Positions 41,815 to 50,938 of a stretch of 64,000 nt of DNA are shown in pieces; the first letter of the stretch is position 1, and each line of letters opens with the position of its first letter. The stretch covers positions 62,001 through 126,000 of the forward strand of contig SVDC01000002.1 of assembly GCA_015058045.1 (NCBI GenBank). Direction: 5' to 3'. The stretch comes from Cellulosilyticum sp. (GTDB lineage: Bacteria; Bacillota; Clostridia; Lachnospirales; Cellulosilyticaceae). The position numbers were made by a program, and so were the translations under genes. A model generated the notes under the pieces. It made no database searches. It had not been told where the DNA came from and saw nothing but the letters and a program-made list of their open reading frames with translations.

Positions 41815-42126
41815 TTGATATTTAGTAAAAAGGATATTGAACGCTTCCTTAGAGGCGATTATTTTGAAGTATATAGGTCTGATGAACGTGAAATCACTGT
41901 TCTGTCTAAAAATAGTGAGGACTTTTGGGATTTAACTATCTTCCAGAATAAAATTGAAATCAGACATAAGCACAAGCTCAACCATCCATATCATAAAGAT
42001 AAATGGTATGCTACTAACTTAGAAGACGCTAGAGAACGTATTATAAAACATGATCTATATGTGATGAACGGACGAAAGCCAATAGAGCCTGAGTTTTTAA
42101 ATCACATTTTAAAGTTCTATAAATAA
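41815..42126 (+). CDS. Hypothetical protein after the integrase
   Basis: A 103-aa protein probably starting at TTG 41815, with GAGGAG (end of the integrase gene) as SD; no nearer ATG exists. Basic, His-rich segment IEIRHKHKLNHPYHKDK. No family recognised. Translationally coupled to the recombinase. Confidence 0.55.
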   Translation: MIFSKKDIERFLRGDYFEVYRSDEREITVLSKNSEDFWDLTIFQNKIEIRHKHKLNHPYHKDKWYATNLEDARERIIKHDLYVMNGRKPIEPEFLNHILKFYK

Positions 42127-42149
42127 TTAATATGAATCAATGAAAGGGT

Positions 42150-42494
42150 ATGAAAATGGCAAAGAAATATCAGGTATTGTTCTTTAACGCTATTGTTGCT
42201 ACTGACTGGGTAAAAATAGAACCTGTTAGTAAGGAGATTTCTGCAAATGGCGAGCATGAAGTAAAAATCTCGGTTGAACAAGGATATACAATACAAAAAG
42301 TAGAAAAAGACCCTTATTTCTACATCCAAAAAGCTTTCAAATGGCTTCAAGAAAAGAACTTCTTCTCAGTTAGCTATCCATATGAAGCTGTGAGTAAGGA
42401 GCTTCAAAAGGAATATGAAAAAGATTTTAATGAGTATTTATGTAATACAGATCAAGTAACTGATTTAATTCCATATGAGGAAGAAAATAATTAA
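42150..42494 (+). CDS. Hypothetical protein upstream of the RM enzyme
   Basis: 114 aa from ATG 42150, or 112 aa from ATG 42156, which better fits the SD (GAAAGGG). Aromatic-rich with SYPYEAVSKELQKEYEKDFNEYL helix. No family recognised. The restriction-modification gene follows after 21 bp. Confidence 0.55.
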   Translation: MKMAKKYQVLFFNAIVATDWVKIEPVSKEISANGEHEVKISVEQGYTIQKVEKDPYFYIQKAFKWLQEKNFFSVSYPYEAVSKELQKEYEKDFNEYLCNTDQVTDLIPYEEENN

Positions 42495-42515
42495 TAAACC
42501 AGGAGAAACGACAGC

Positions 42516-45329
42516 ATGAGTGACGAAAAAAGGCGTGAAGCCGCTAGACAGTTTTACCAAAAGTGGGTTAACAGGGGAAAGGAAGATGAAGATGACAGGT
42601 CTTATTGGCTTGATTTCCTTCAGAAAGTATTAGGCATTGATGACGCTACGGACCGAATCGACTTCCAGAAGAAGGTTATCGGCCCAGATGGAAATACAAA
42701 AAGAATTGATGCTTATATCCCTGAAACAAGGGTTTTAATTGAGCAAAAAAGCTTAAACATTGATTTATCTAAGCCTCAATCTGGCCATAATGGAATGACA
42801 CCATATGAGCAGGCTAAAATGTATGATAATAGCCTTCCTGTATCAGAAAAGGCTAAATGGATTATCCTATCAAATTTCGCTGAAATATGGGTATATGATA
42901 TGGATACAGCTCGTCCAGAGCCAGTGAAGTACTCTCTCATCGAGCTTCGTGATAAGTACCCTGAATTTGAGTTTCTTATCAATCAAAAACAGACTAAAAT
43001 TACACACGAAATGGAAGTATCTGTTAAGGCGGGCGAATTTGTCGGTCTTATTTACGATGCTTTATATAAGCAGTATAAAGATCCAGACGAAGCTAGTCTT
43101 CGCTCTTTAAATATGCTTTGTGTAAGACTAGTATTCTGCCTTTATGCTGAAGATGCTCTTATCTTTGGCTCTAATGGCCACATGTTCCATGACTACTTAG
43201 AACAGTTTGAAACCAAGGACTTGAGACGAGCTCTTATCGATTTATTTAAGGTGTTAGACCAGGACCCAGAGAAGGGCCAACGTGACAAATACCTTGATGA
43301 AAGTCTTGCAGCATTTCCTTATGTAAATGGTGGATTATTTGCTGATGAAGACATTGAAATTCCACCTTTCACAGATGAAATTAGAGACATTCTTCTTTCC
43401 AAAGCTTCTGCAGGGTTTGATTGGAGTCAAATATCTCCTACTATCTTCGGAGCTGTATTCGAGTCAACCTTAAACCCAGAAACTAGACGTTCTGGCGGAA
43501 TGCACTATACATCTATTGAGAATATTCATAAGGTTATTGACCCATTATTCTTAGATGAATTAAAAGCTGAATTTGAAGAAATCAATGCCATCCAGGTTGA
43601 AAAGACTAAGAAAGCAAGATTGGAAAAATTTCAAGATAAGCTCTCTTCTCTCTCATGGTTTGACCCTGCTTGTGGAAGTGGTAATTTCCTCACAGAAACA
43701 TTTATCTCTATCCGTAGACTTGAAAATAAGGTTATTAGAGCAATTCTTGATTGCGACAAGAAACAAGTAGATGGCCAGATTGTCATAGGCGCAGTTATTA
43801 ACCCTATAAAGGTTGGTATTGAACAGTTCTATGGTATTGAGATTAATGACTTTGCCGTAACGGTAGCAAAAACGGCCCTGTGGATAGCGGAAAGTCAGAT
43901 GATGAAAGAAACTGAAGATATGATCCATATGTCTTTAGATTTCCTGCCACTTAAAACAAACGCATTTATTCATGAAGGTAACGCTCTTCAGATTAAATGG
44001 GAAGACATTGTAGATAAGAGAAAACTTAGCTATATCATGGGTAATCCTCCATTTTTAGGCTCATCTTTGCAGTCATCTTCTCAAAAAAAAGATATTCAAT
44101 CAGTATATATCGATGAAAAGGGTAAGACTTACAAAGCAGCAGGTAAGATTGATTATGTATCTGGTTGGTATTTTAAGGCTGCTGAATACATCAATAATAC
44201 AAATATACAAGTTGCATTTGTTTCAACTAATTCAATAACACAGGGCGAACAAGTTGCTAGTATATGGAAACCTTTATATGAACGCTTCGGTATTCATATA
44301 GATTTTGCATATAGAACATTTATATGGGATAGTGAAGCTTCTGCCAAGGCTAACGTACATTGTGTAATAATATCTTTTAGTTGTGCTCATAAAAATAGTG
44401 AAAATAGGATATATTATGATTCATACTATCAAGCTGCTAGTAATATAAATGCATATCTACTTGATGCTGATAATATTTTCGTAGAAGGTAGAACAAAAGC
44501 ATTATGTGAGGTCCCTGAAATATGTAGTGGTTTTAAAGCCGCAGATAACGGTTATCTTATTTTAAATGAAGACGAGAAAAAAGAACTTCTTTCAAAAGAA
44601 CCATCTGCTTCTAAATGGATTAGACGATATTCTATGGGAGTTGAATTTATAAATAAAATACCAAGATATTGTCTATGGCTAAAGGATATTTCTCCTACAG
44701 AGCTTCGCAATAGTGTTGAAATAAGAAAAAGAGTCCAAGCATGCAAAGAATGGCGTGAAAATGCTACTCCTACAGGTGACGCATTTAAGCTAAAGGATAC
44801 TCCACATTTATTTAGGCCATGCAAACAGTTTAAGGATAGTACGTATATTGCCATACCTCTTGTATCTTCATCTAATCGTAGATACATACCTATGGATTAT
44901 ATTAACGATGGAATGATACCAGGTAACAATCTTTTCTGTGTTTTTGATGCATTACCATATCATTTTGGAGTCCTTACATCTAATGTACATATGGCTTGGA
45001 TAAGGGCAATAGGTGGATTTTTAAAAAGTGATTGGCGATATTCAAAAGATATCGTTTACAATAATTTTCCATGGCCAACACCAACGGAAGAACAAAAGAA
45101 AAGGATTGAAGAGACTGCTCAGGGCATTCTTGACGCTAGAGCTAAGTATCCTAACTCGTCTCTTGCTGATCTTTATGATCCACTCACAATGCCTCCAGAA
45201 TTATTAAAGGCTCATCAGCTTAACGATAAAGCTGTAATGCAAGCATATGGATTTTCTATTAAGGATACTTCTGAAGCTGATTGTGTAGCTAAACTAATGC
45301 AAATGTATAAGGAGTTAACTGAAGGATAG
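42516..45329 (+). CDS. Type IIL/IIG restriction-modification enzyme (MmeI/YeeA-like)
   Basis: A 937-aa single-chain enzyme. An N-terminal PD-(D/E)xK nuclease occupies residues 1-160 (RIDAYIPETRVLIEQKS as the catalytic D..E-x-K). A helical connector follows, then an N6-adenine methyltransferase with motif I FDPACGSGNFLTE near residue 381 and motif IV NPPFLG near residue 510. The C-terminal third is a target-recognition domain. It should methylate one strand of its site and cut unmethylated DNA a fixed distance away. The gene is intact. Specificity cannot be read from sequence. Confidence 0.9.
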   Translation: MSDEKRREAARQFYQKWVNRGKEDEDDRSYWLDFLQKVLGIDDATDRIDFQKKVIGPDGNTKRIDAYIPETRVLIEQKSLNIDLSKPQSGHNGMTPYEQAKMYDNSLPVSEKAKWIILSNFAEIWVYDMDTARPEPVKYSLIELRDKYPEFEFLINQKQTKITHEMEVSVKAGEFVGLIYDALYKQYKDPDEASLRSLNMLCVRLVFCLYAEDALIFGSNGHMFHDYLEQFETKDLRRALIDLFKVLDQDPEKGQRDKYLDESLAAFPYVNGGLFADEDIEIPPFTDEIRDILLSKASAGFDWSQISPTIFGAVFESTLNPETRRSGGMHYTSIENIHKVIDPLFLDELKAEFEEINAIQVEKTKKARLEKFQDKLSSLSWFDPACGSGNFLTETFISIRRLENKVIRAILDCDKKQVDGQIVIGAVINPIKVGIEQFYGIEINDFAVTVAKTALWIAESQMMKETEDMIHMSLDFLPLKTNAFIHEGNALQIKWEDIVDKRKLSYIMGNPPFLGSSLQSSSQKKDIQSVYIDEKGKTYKAAGKIDYVSGWYFKAAEYINNTNIQVAFVSTNSITQGEQVASIWKPLYERFGIHIDFAYRTFIWDSEASAKANVHCVIISFSCAHKNSENRIYYDSYYQAASNINAYLLDADNIFVEGRTKALCEVPEICSGFKAADNGYLILNEDEKKELLSKEPSASKWIRRYSMGVEFINKIPRYCLWLKDISPTELRNSVEIRKRVQACKEWRENATPTGDAFKLKDTPHLFRPCKQFKDSTYIAIPLVSSSNRRYIPMDYINDGMIPGNNLFCVFDALPYHFGVLTSNVHMAWIRAIGGFLKSDWRYSKDIVYNNFPWPTPTEEQKKRIEETAQGILDARAKYPNSSLADLYDPLTMPPELLKAHQLNDKAVMQAYGFSIKDTSEADCVAKLMQMYKELTEG

Positions 45330-45341
45330 AAAGGAAGTAAT

Positions 45342-46199
45342 ATGGCTTATATTAACATCGATACATATGAAATCTTAGAATGCCCAGAGGAAAATGATAA
45401 AGACAATTATTTCGAGTGCGACGAATTTATTGCACCAATAATATCCCTGCTAAATAAAAAGGGCTATAAAACTAAGTTCTGCTGCGAGGGCCATTTATAC
45501 GATGAGGCAATGGCTAGTATATTTTCACCTTTTGAGGAAAATGAAGAACCAAGTGAAAATACTATTTTTGGTTATATCTCTCACGAAGAGCTTAATGACT
45601 CATATTACAGGTATCTAGTGCATAAAAGGAATTCGGGCTTGCATGGCTATATAACATTTGAGCCATTTGTAAATTTTGGAAACCTCCTGGATTCCTTTCC
45701 TGAAGACAACGCTTTTCCTTTTTATGACCAAGCTAGTAATTCAATAAGATGGGACTATATAAAAAGAGATAAGAAAAGTTTTATAGAAAGAAGAAATAAA
45801 GAGATAGTGCTACAATCAAAGCCATATGAGCACTTTAGAGCAAGACTAGATTTCTTAAAAGCTGTTTATGACTGGGTTGATAATCTTCCAAATTACGATG
45901 ACATTATCACTGATGATAATAAGCGAAAAAAAGATTTCTTTGTAACCGAGCTTCCACTGATCAAAAAGCGTGTTAAGGATGAGTCAGAATCTCCAGAGAT
46001 AATTGAAACTTTCTTCGACGTATATCTTATGAATCATCGAATTCTAAAAAGTAAATACGGAACATTTGAAGATATGTTACTTCTTGATTCTGAAAAAAAG
46101 ATTAGTTTCTTCCTCGACCTTTCAAAGGAAATGATTGTAAAAGATGATGAAGGCGAATACTGCATAAGAATTGAATATAAAGATGCAGTAGAACTATAA
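45342..46199 (+). CDS. Hypothetical protein after the RM enzyme
   Basis: A 285-aa acidic protein. The N-terminal part has CDEFIAPIISLLNKKGYKTKFCCEGH, a pattern shared by many uncharacterised phage and plasmid proteins. The middle has FEPFVNFGNL and the C-terminal half is helical. SD AAAGGAAG is good. It sits 12 bp downstream of the RM gene, so an accessory role is possible but unproven. Confidence 0.6.
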   Translation: MAYINIDTYEILECPEENDKDNYFECDEFIAPIISLLNKKGYKTKFCCEGHLYDEAMASIFSPFEENEEPSENTIFGYISHEELNDSYYRYLVHKRNSGLHGYITFEPFVNFGNLLDSFPEDNAFPFYDQASNSIRWDYIKRDKKSFIERRNKEIVLQSKPYEHFRARLDFLKAVYDWVDNLPNYDDIITDDNKRKKDFFVTELPLIKKRVKDESESPEIIETFFDVYLMNHRILKSKYGTFEDMLLLDSEKKISFFLDLSKEMIVKDDEGEYCIRIEYKDAVEL

Positions 46200-46217
46200 T
46201 TTAAAATTGTATCAAAT

Positions 46218-46247
46218 AACCCTGCTAGAAATCACTCTGGCAGGGTT
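46218..46247. terminator. Bidirectional terminator between converging genes
   Basis: AACCCTGC/GCAGGGTT stem with TTTATTTTTA after it on the plus strand and TTATTTGATA on the minus strand. Confidence 0.7.
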
Positions 46248-46252
46248 TATTT

Positions 46253-47116
46253 TTAGAATCTGAAACCTCTACGTACTCTCTTAGGGTATCTAGGCGGTGT
46301 CCATGTAGCAGTCTTGTGAACTTGCTGTTGTGGTTGATTTTGTAAGTTCATCTGTTGCGCCATTCTAGTAAGCTTTTCGAGCTCATCGTGCAACCATTCT
46401 ACTTCTGAAATAAAGAATTCATTTATATCCATTTCACTAGTAATATTTATATTGTGGACGGACATCCAGATATCTTCATAGTCGTTTGTTTGATGTATCA
46501 GTCGATGAACAACGTCGCTATCGTCGTAATTTACGCATATGCTGTAGTTTGACATTTGAAGTACATCTAGCTTAGGATTTGTGGATTTAATTGCTCTAAG
46601 TGCCTTTCTAGGGCACCTGTTCCAGTGGTAATGTAAATTCTTATGCCAATAAGAAAAGCTTTCATCGTCTTCTTGCCTAAATCTTCCAAATTCTGCTTCA
46701 GGGTGAGCATCATTTCTTTCATAAAACACCCAAACAATGCGTCTTCCGTGAGAAGTATGGAACAATGTTCTTGAAACAAACTCTTCATCTGATATCCTGC
46801 TCTTCTGAAACTCTATAACAGTATTACTCTCTTCCAGAAAAACATCAGCTATATGTATCTCACCAGTTCTTTCATCTACAAAGCGTTTTTCGAGCGTTTC
46901 TAGCGGAAATAGCTCCTGCATATGCATATGCCATTCAGATTTACTATCCTTGTCGAAAGGACAGTTAGAATCGCTCATATGGGCGAAATGAGGCCTATAT
47001 ACATTGCCTTTTCTAAATCTTATTGTCTCTCCGCAAAAAGGACAGATATAATCTACTCCCTTTTTGGCTTCTCTTGAAAATATAGTATTGCCATGCTGAT
47101 CTAAAGCTGTAAACAT
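46253..47116 (-). CDS. CoiA-like nuclease-domain protein
   Basis: A 287-aa protein from ATG 47116 (MFTALDQHGNTIFSREA), which follows AGGAGAAGG; the longer ORF start is leader. Zinc-ribbon-like CPFCGETIRFRKG with PHFAH leads to a PD-(D/E)xK-type segment (HIADVFLEESNTVIEFQKS, residues about 95-115). This is the CoiA competence-protein layout. CoiA proteins process incoming single-stranded DNA in transformation; plasmid copies are common in conjugative elements, where they may aid establishment. Gln/Asn-rich C-terminus. Confidence 0.8.
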   Translation of the reverse strand: MFTALDQHGNTIFSREAKKGVDYICPFCGETIRFRKGNVYRPHFAHMSDSNCPFDKDSKSEWHMHMQELFPLETLEKRFVDERTGEIHIADVFLEESNTVIEFQKSRISDEEFVSRTLFHTSHGRRIVWVFYERNDAHPEAEFGRFRQEDDESFSYWHKNLHYHWNRCPRKALRAIKSTNPKLDVLQMSNYSICVNYDDSDVVHRLIHQTNDYEDIWMSVHNINITSEMDINEFFISEVEWLHDELEKLTRMAQQMNLQNQPQQQVHKTATWTPPRYPKRVRRGFRF

Positions 47117-47168
47117 TATCCTTCTCCTAATAAAAAGCGGACTCATATTATTGACACACTACACAGTA

Positions 47169-47330
47169 TTACCAATTTCTATACATTTCATTAAGACAAT
47201 CTACAAGTTCTTTGACGCACTGAGGTGTCTCACTTTCTCCCTTTTGCTCTATGAACTCCATAAGAATATCTACAGTTTGTCCAACTTCATTTCGAGTTTC
47301 AAATTTAATAGTATCAAGATTGAGTTTCAT
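47169..47330 (-). CDS. Small hypothetical protein (53 aa)
   Basis: Not in the ORF track. Minus-strand MKLNLDTIKFETRNEVGQTV... ends at TAA 47169. The SD AAAGGA lies about 13 nt upstream. Acidic helical protein with two Cys (PQCVKELVDCLNEM). Unknown. Confidence 0.5.
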   Translation of the reverse strand: MKLNLDTIKFETRNEVGQTVDILMEFIEQKGESETPQCVKELVDCLNEMYRNW

Positions 47331-47501
47331 AATTATTTTTTTCCTTTATTTTTAATATTTATTATACTAGCAGATTTTTAATAAAATTAAAAAGGATTTG
47401 TTCCTTTTAAATTTAATCCGTAGATATTGCTGGGTAGGGTTCGGGAAACGGGCGAATAATGCAATCATTCCTTTACAGTTTGAGCAAATATTATAAATAA
47501 A

Positions 47502-47531
47502 AAAGACCAACGCAAAATTGCGAAGGTCTTT
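47502..47531 (-). terminator. Terminator of the minus-strand accessory operon
   Basis: AAAGACCTTCGCAA/TTGCGTTGGTCTTT stem followed by TTTATTTATA on the minus strand. The 170 bp between here and 47330 hold nothing recognisable. Confidence 0.75.
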
Positions 47532-47566
47532 AAATTGATTTTATAATCTATGCGATTATATATTTA

Positions 47567-47854
47567 CTAACTTAATTTGGCCATTTGTATTAAACGGATT
47601 GCCTGCTTAAGCAACTGAGTTTCCTTGATATTTGATTCTACATAGACTGGCTCATTATCTTCGCCTACATAGTAAACGCCTGGATCCATAATATAGTAAT
47701 ATGGATTTTCCTCCTTACCATCGACACTTTCATCGTATACGTATTTAACATCAAATCGTCTTTTCTTGATTTCCTTTGTGTCTATATCTGTAGACTCGAA
47801 TTCAATAACGTAGATGTAACCAGTAATATCGTCAATCTTTTCAATTATTTTCAT
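47567..47854 (-). CDS. Hypothetical protein (95 aa)
   Basis: Beta-rich, acidic (MKIIEKIDDITGYIYVIEFE, YYIMDPGVYYVGEDNEPVYV) with a C-terminal helix. SD AAGGAAG. No family recognised. Last gene of the run before the terminator, 19 bp after the previous gene. Confidence 0.55.
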   Translation of the reverse strand: MKIIEKIDDITGYIYVIEFESTDIDTKEIKKRRFDVKYVYDESVDGKEENPYYYIMDPGVYYVGEDNEPVYVESNIKETQLLKQAIRLIQMAKLS

Positions 47855-47873
47855 AATATCTTAGCTTCCTTTC

Positions 47874-48251
47874 TTAGGCGTAGTTATACACGAACACTTC
47901 ATTTTCTGTTAAGTTATCCATTCCAAGACTTACAGCACCAATGTGGCGATACTTTTTTGCATTCTTTTCTGAGGCTTCAAAGTGAAACTCGCCAAACATA
48001 TCATGTACTGCATTCATAATAGGTCTTAACAGATGATGCATTCTGTATGTACTTAAGATTTCAAGCCAATTAACGTATACTGGGCATGCAATCCCATTTG
48101 CTGTTTCTGTATCTTCTGAAATATAGATGTGTCCTACGGTATAAGTGTCATTAGCAGTTATTTCAAACTGTCTTTCAGCACCACAACCGCAGTAATTTAT
48201 TGCATCCTCATCATCCCAGTTATAAGGGACTTCTTTTAATGTAATTTTCAT
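47874..48251 (-). CDS. Hypothetical protein, possible GNAT-like fold
   Basis: A 125-aa protein. The central part (VYVNWLEILSTYRMHHLLRP then FEASEKNAKKYRHIGAV) has the strand, helix and YxxxGA rhythm of GNAT acetyltransferases, but the acetyl-CoA loop is not obvious; this is a weak guess. Preceded by a two-hairpin leader with complementary loops. Confidence 0.5.
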   Translation of the reverse strand: MKITLKEVPYNWDDEDAINYCGCGAERQFEITANDTYTVGHIYISEDTETANGIACPVYVNWLEILSTYRMHHLLRPIMNAVHDMFGEFHFEASEKNAKKYRHIGAVSLGMDNLTENEVFVYNYA

Positions 48252-48267
48252 AATACCTCACAATCTA

Positions 48268-48317
48268 TTACTCCCCTATAGCGGTACGGGAGTAATCAAT
48301 CTTCCCTACCGCAGGGA
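48268..48317 (-). promoter_or_regulatory. Kissing-loop 5' leader, copy B1
   Basis: Minus strand: hairpin TCCC-TGCGGT-AGGGA, 12-nt linker, hairpin TTACTCCC-GTACCGCTATA-GGGGAGTAA. Loop GCGGTA (48307-48312 complement) is perfectly complementary to loop TACCGC (48281-48286). The two units could also pair end-to-end as one long stem. Located between the 330-aa and 125-aa genes. Confidence 0.65.
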
Positions 48318-48336
48318 TTAATACATTGTTTAGTCG

Positions 48337-49329
48337 TTATGCTACATGCCTTGATGCTTCTCTTTTGAACCAGTCCTTAGTCATATACCCTTGATATACA
48401 AACCATGGCTGTTCGTCCCAAGCAGTATCAAGCTTGTCTAGGAATAATCCTTTTATATCACCATTGTCCTTATATTGAGCGATGTACATATCCATAATAC
48501 AAGCAAGTCTAAAAAGCTTATTGGCATTTTCCTTAACAAATAAGCGTAAATTCTTCATTAGAGCTTTCTCTGAAGAAAAACGTGATTTCCCTGCAATTGC
48601 AATTGGAATTCTAACAAATGGTGTTTGGATTAATACCTGCCAACCATTGTTATAGTATTCGCTACAGTCATGCTCAATAATGAATTTAAGCGTATTGTCT
48701 GAACTGGTACTTGAAAGTCTCTTTTGATATACCTGCCTATCATTCCTGTGACCAGGAGCGATACAATGGGTGTCATCAAGATAGATTCTTTCAAGTCTTT
48801 CATAATCAGCTACATGCTGTTTTAATGCGCTTAAGTCTTCCTTTGCAGCAATTTTGATAGCCTTGCTAAAGTCAATAACATCATCAAGCAAATCCTCATC
48901 ATATGAGATTGCTCTATAGATTTCAGTTTCCTTTTCAAAGAGATATAAATATTTATTAATCTCTTCTAAGTTATCGGTATCTACAGTAAGAAGTAGCTTG
49001 CCGTAATGGTAAACTTTCAAGTAGTAATTACTTGAGTCGTAGATATAACCATATTCAGCATAAGTCCAATCATCAATGCTTCTTGACATCCTATCTGGTT
49101 TAATCCAGTTAAGAGCAAAATTCTTACAGTCATTATCATTGCCATTACAAGCAATGTTTTTGTTACGCTGATTTTCAACCCACGCATTAATGCCGTGGTT
49201 TACAGTGGCATTCTCAATAGCCTTTAATATCTGAAGGCCATACCAACTCAAATAAGCATCGCTACTTAAATAAGCTACATTAACAATCTCATTTTTTCCT
49301 TTGGTAATACATACATATCCTCTTGTCAT
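48337..49329 (-). CDS. Hypothetical protein (330 aa)
   Basis: Soluble, Asn/Tyr-rich protein. N-terminal MTRGYVCITKGKNEIVNVAYLS suggests a beta sandwich start; a helical middle (LSALKQHVADYERLERIYL) precedes IIEHDCSEYYNNGWQVLIQTP and a C-terminal helical region. No family recognised. SD AGGAGG. Located in a run of unrelated minus-strand genes each with its own structured leader. Confidence 0.55.
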   Translation of the reverse strand: MTRGYVCITKGKNEIVNVAYLSSDAYLSWYGLQILKAIENATVNHGINAWVENQRNKNIACNGNDNDCKNFALNWIKPDRMSRSIDDWTYAEYGYIYDSSNYYLKVYHYGKLLLTVDTDNLEEINKYLYLFEKETEIYRAISYDEDLLDDVIDFSKAIKIAAKEDLSALKQHVADYERLERIYLDDTHCIAPGHRNDRQVYQKRLSSTSSDNTLKFIIEHDCSEYYNNGWQVLIQTPFVRIPIAIAGKSRFSSEKALMKNLRLFVKENANKLFRLACIMDMYIAQYKDNGDIKGLFLDKLDTAWDEQPWFVYQGYMTKDWFKREASRHVA

Positions 49330-49360
49330 TGTTTTTCCTCCTAAAAAAAAGAAGGAAACT

Positions 49361-49392
49361 ATTTCCCCGAAGGGAAATATAATTCCCTTCAG
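49361..49392 (-). promoter_or_regulatory. Kissing-loop-like 5' leader, copy B2
   Basis: Minus strand: CTCTGAAGGGA upstream, then hairpin ATTTCCC-TTCG-GGGAAAT. CTGAAGGGA can pair with TCCCTTCGG in 8 of 9 positions, giving mutually exclusive structures before the SD AGGAGG. Confidence 0.45.
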
Positions 49393-49401
49393 AGTTATTC
49401 T

Positions 49402-50130
49402 TTATACTTGCTGAGTCATACTGTTTTCTCTTCCGTTATAAAATGAAACCTTAGTTTCATATATCTTATAGCGAATAGGAGTTTCAGCATATGTGTAATG
49501 CTTACCATAAAGCGAATGCGAGTAGATGTTTACCATCTGATCATACGCTTCCTCATAAGTATCGAATTCTTTGATATTACCATCAGCATCCTTAAGTATA
49601 TCTTCTTTATGGGCTTTACCGCATCGTAAGGTGTAATAGGTACGATTCTTGTTTTCACTAGGCATTGTATAGCCATTTAACATAGCTAAAGCCTCATCGC
49701 ACCAATCTTCCTCAGAATCATTTATTCCCATTAAATTTGCCACAGAAACGCCAAGCTCTTCTTCAAAGAAATGCCATATATATTCTCTATGAGTACCTGC
49801 TTCAAAGATATTCCAGTCGCTTTCTATGTTTCCATCGTCATCAACTATTACATCTTCAAGCTTATCCCATAAATATCTGGCCACTGTAGTATGCTTCTCA
49901 AGAGTAGGCCCTACAGTAATGACAGTAGTCTGCTTCTCGGAAAGATTTGGATTTACTGTGATTTTTAATGTATATGGAGCAAGGTAGTTGCTAAAGTTAT
50001 GATTCTTTACTGAATCAACTGAATGACCATCTTCATCTACCCAGTAAGCATCTTCTTCAATTAACTGCTTCATAATCATTTGATTAGCTCTTGCTGAATT
50101 AACAAAAACTAACTGTTCTTCTATATTCAT
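49402..50130 (-). CDS. Hypothetical protein (242 aa)
   Basis: Acidic soluble protein. Segments YTLKITVNPNLSEKQTTVITVG (beta) and FFEEELGVSVANLMGINDSEEDW (helical) stand out; the C-terminal part ends in a Tyr-rich strand pair. No family recognised. Its 5' UTR is the kissing-loop leader at 50155-50224, with SD GGAGG. Confidence 0.55.
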   Translation of the reverse strand: MNIEEQLVFVNSARANQMIMKQLIEEDAYWVDEDGHSVDSVKNHNFSNYLAPYTLKITVNPNLSEKQTTVITVGPTLEKHTTVARYLWDKLEDVIVDDDGNIESDWNIFEAGTHREYIWHFFEEELGVSVANLMGINDSEEDWCDEALAMLNGYTMPSENKNRTYYTLRCGKAHKEDILKDADGNIKEFDTYEEAYDQMVNIYSHSLYGKHYTYAETPIRYKIYETKVSFYNGRENSMTQQV

Positions 50131-50154
50131 CTTTTTATACCTCCAAAATGAATA

Positions 50155-50224
50155 GACTATCCCTGCTGATAGGATAGTCGTTGATAATTACTACCCTTCA
50201 GCATGGGTGTCCCTTTTGGGGATA
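50155..50224 (-). promoter_or_regulatory. Kissing-loop 5' leader, copy B3
   Basis: Minus strand: TCCCC-AAAA-GGGA hairpin, ACCC-ATGCTGA-AGGGT hairpin, 13-nt linker, then GACTATCC-TATCAGCA-GGGATAGTC. Loop TGCTGA is the exact reverse complement of loop TCAGCA. The same architecture with different loop sequence is at 51.9 kb. Confidence 0.7.
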
Positions 50225-50247
50225 TTAAATTTTAGACAAAGATAATT

Positions 50248-50637
50248 TTATGCAACCTTGTAGCCTAAATAATCGAGTGAGAAATGAGTCATTTCTCTTT
50301 CAGAAAGTCTTCTGCTGTAAGAAATAACATCGTAGTAATCTCTTTGAGTCATACCTTTAAAATCATCTTCTCTACAAATAAAGCCTTCATCTGGTTGAGC
50401 ACCTGTAGAACATCCTCTTACACGCATTCCGTAAATAAACTTTACGGGCTTACCTTCATCAATTCTATTCTGAAGCTTAATCTGCTCTACCTCGATATCC
50501 TTAAGACTTGTTATTGCTTCCTGTAATGTAATAAGGCCTCTCTCATACTGAGAAATAACTCTATCTGCAAGTGGAAGCTTTGAAAGCTCCTTAAGGCGAT
50601 TAGCACAGTCCTTCATAAAATTCATAGTCTTTTCCAT
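50248..50637 (-). CDS. Hypothetical protein (129 aa)
   Basis: Helical protein: MNFMKDCANRLKELSKLPLA, then coiled-coil-like LQEAITSLKDIEVEQIKLQNRI, ending in FIYGMRVRGCSTGAQPDEGF and a basic segment. No family recognised. First gene after leader A5, SD GGAGG. Confidence 0.55.
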   Translation of the reverse strand: MEKTMNFMKDCANRLKELSKLPLADRVISQYERGLITLQEAITSLKDIEVEQIKLQNRIDEGKPVKFIYGMRVRGCSTGAQPDEGFICREDDFKGMTQRDYYDVISYSRRLSEREMTHFSLDYLGYKVA

Positions 50638-50695
50638 AGTTTTCCTCCAAACTAAAAATTTATTAAATTCTATATGTAAACAGGAAAACTCTATC

Positions 50696-50878
50696 CAGAG
50701 TATCCTGCGAAACGAATGTTGCAGGGATTACTCTGAATATATAATGATCATCAATAGATGTTATTAAGAAACTAAAAAAAACTCCCTAGAAACAGGAGTA
50801 TCCTTGTTCTCTGGGAGTTATTAATAAGTCATATTTGTCTTACTATGCAATAGTATCACAAAACCTGAAAAATAGCAA
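50696..50878 (-). promoter_or_regulatory. Leader promoter with early terminator, copy A5
   Basis: Minus strand: -35 TTGCTA, 17 bp, -10 TGATACTAT, partly conserved TAGTAAGACAAAT. Then AACTCCC-AGAGAACA/TGTTTCT-GGGAGTT stem and TTTTTTTT (50775-50820). A second long hairpin, CAGAGT..ATCCCTGC/GCAGGAT..ACTCTG (50696-50735), precedes the 129-aa gene. Confidence 0.7.
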
Positions 50879-50894
50879 TAAAAGGCAAAATAAT

Positions 50895-50922
50895 AAGGCC
50901 TAAGAGATAACTCTTAAGCCTT
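50895..50922 (-). terminator. Terminator after the 320-aa gene
   Basis: AAGGCTTAAGAG/CTCTTAGGCCTT stem followed by ATTATTTTG on the minus strand. Confidence 0.7.
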
Positions 50923-50938
50923 ACGTAATTATTTGAAA

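Noticed and set aside
47331-47501. GGGTTCGGGAAACGGGCG region as a structured RNA
   Set aside because: No stable stem or repeat of this sequence was found elsewhere in the window.
47874-48251. Firm call of a GNAT acetyltransferase
   Set aside because: Only secondary-structure rhythm supports it; the acetyl-CoA-binding loop is not recognisable, so it is kept as a weak suggestion.
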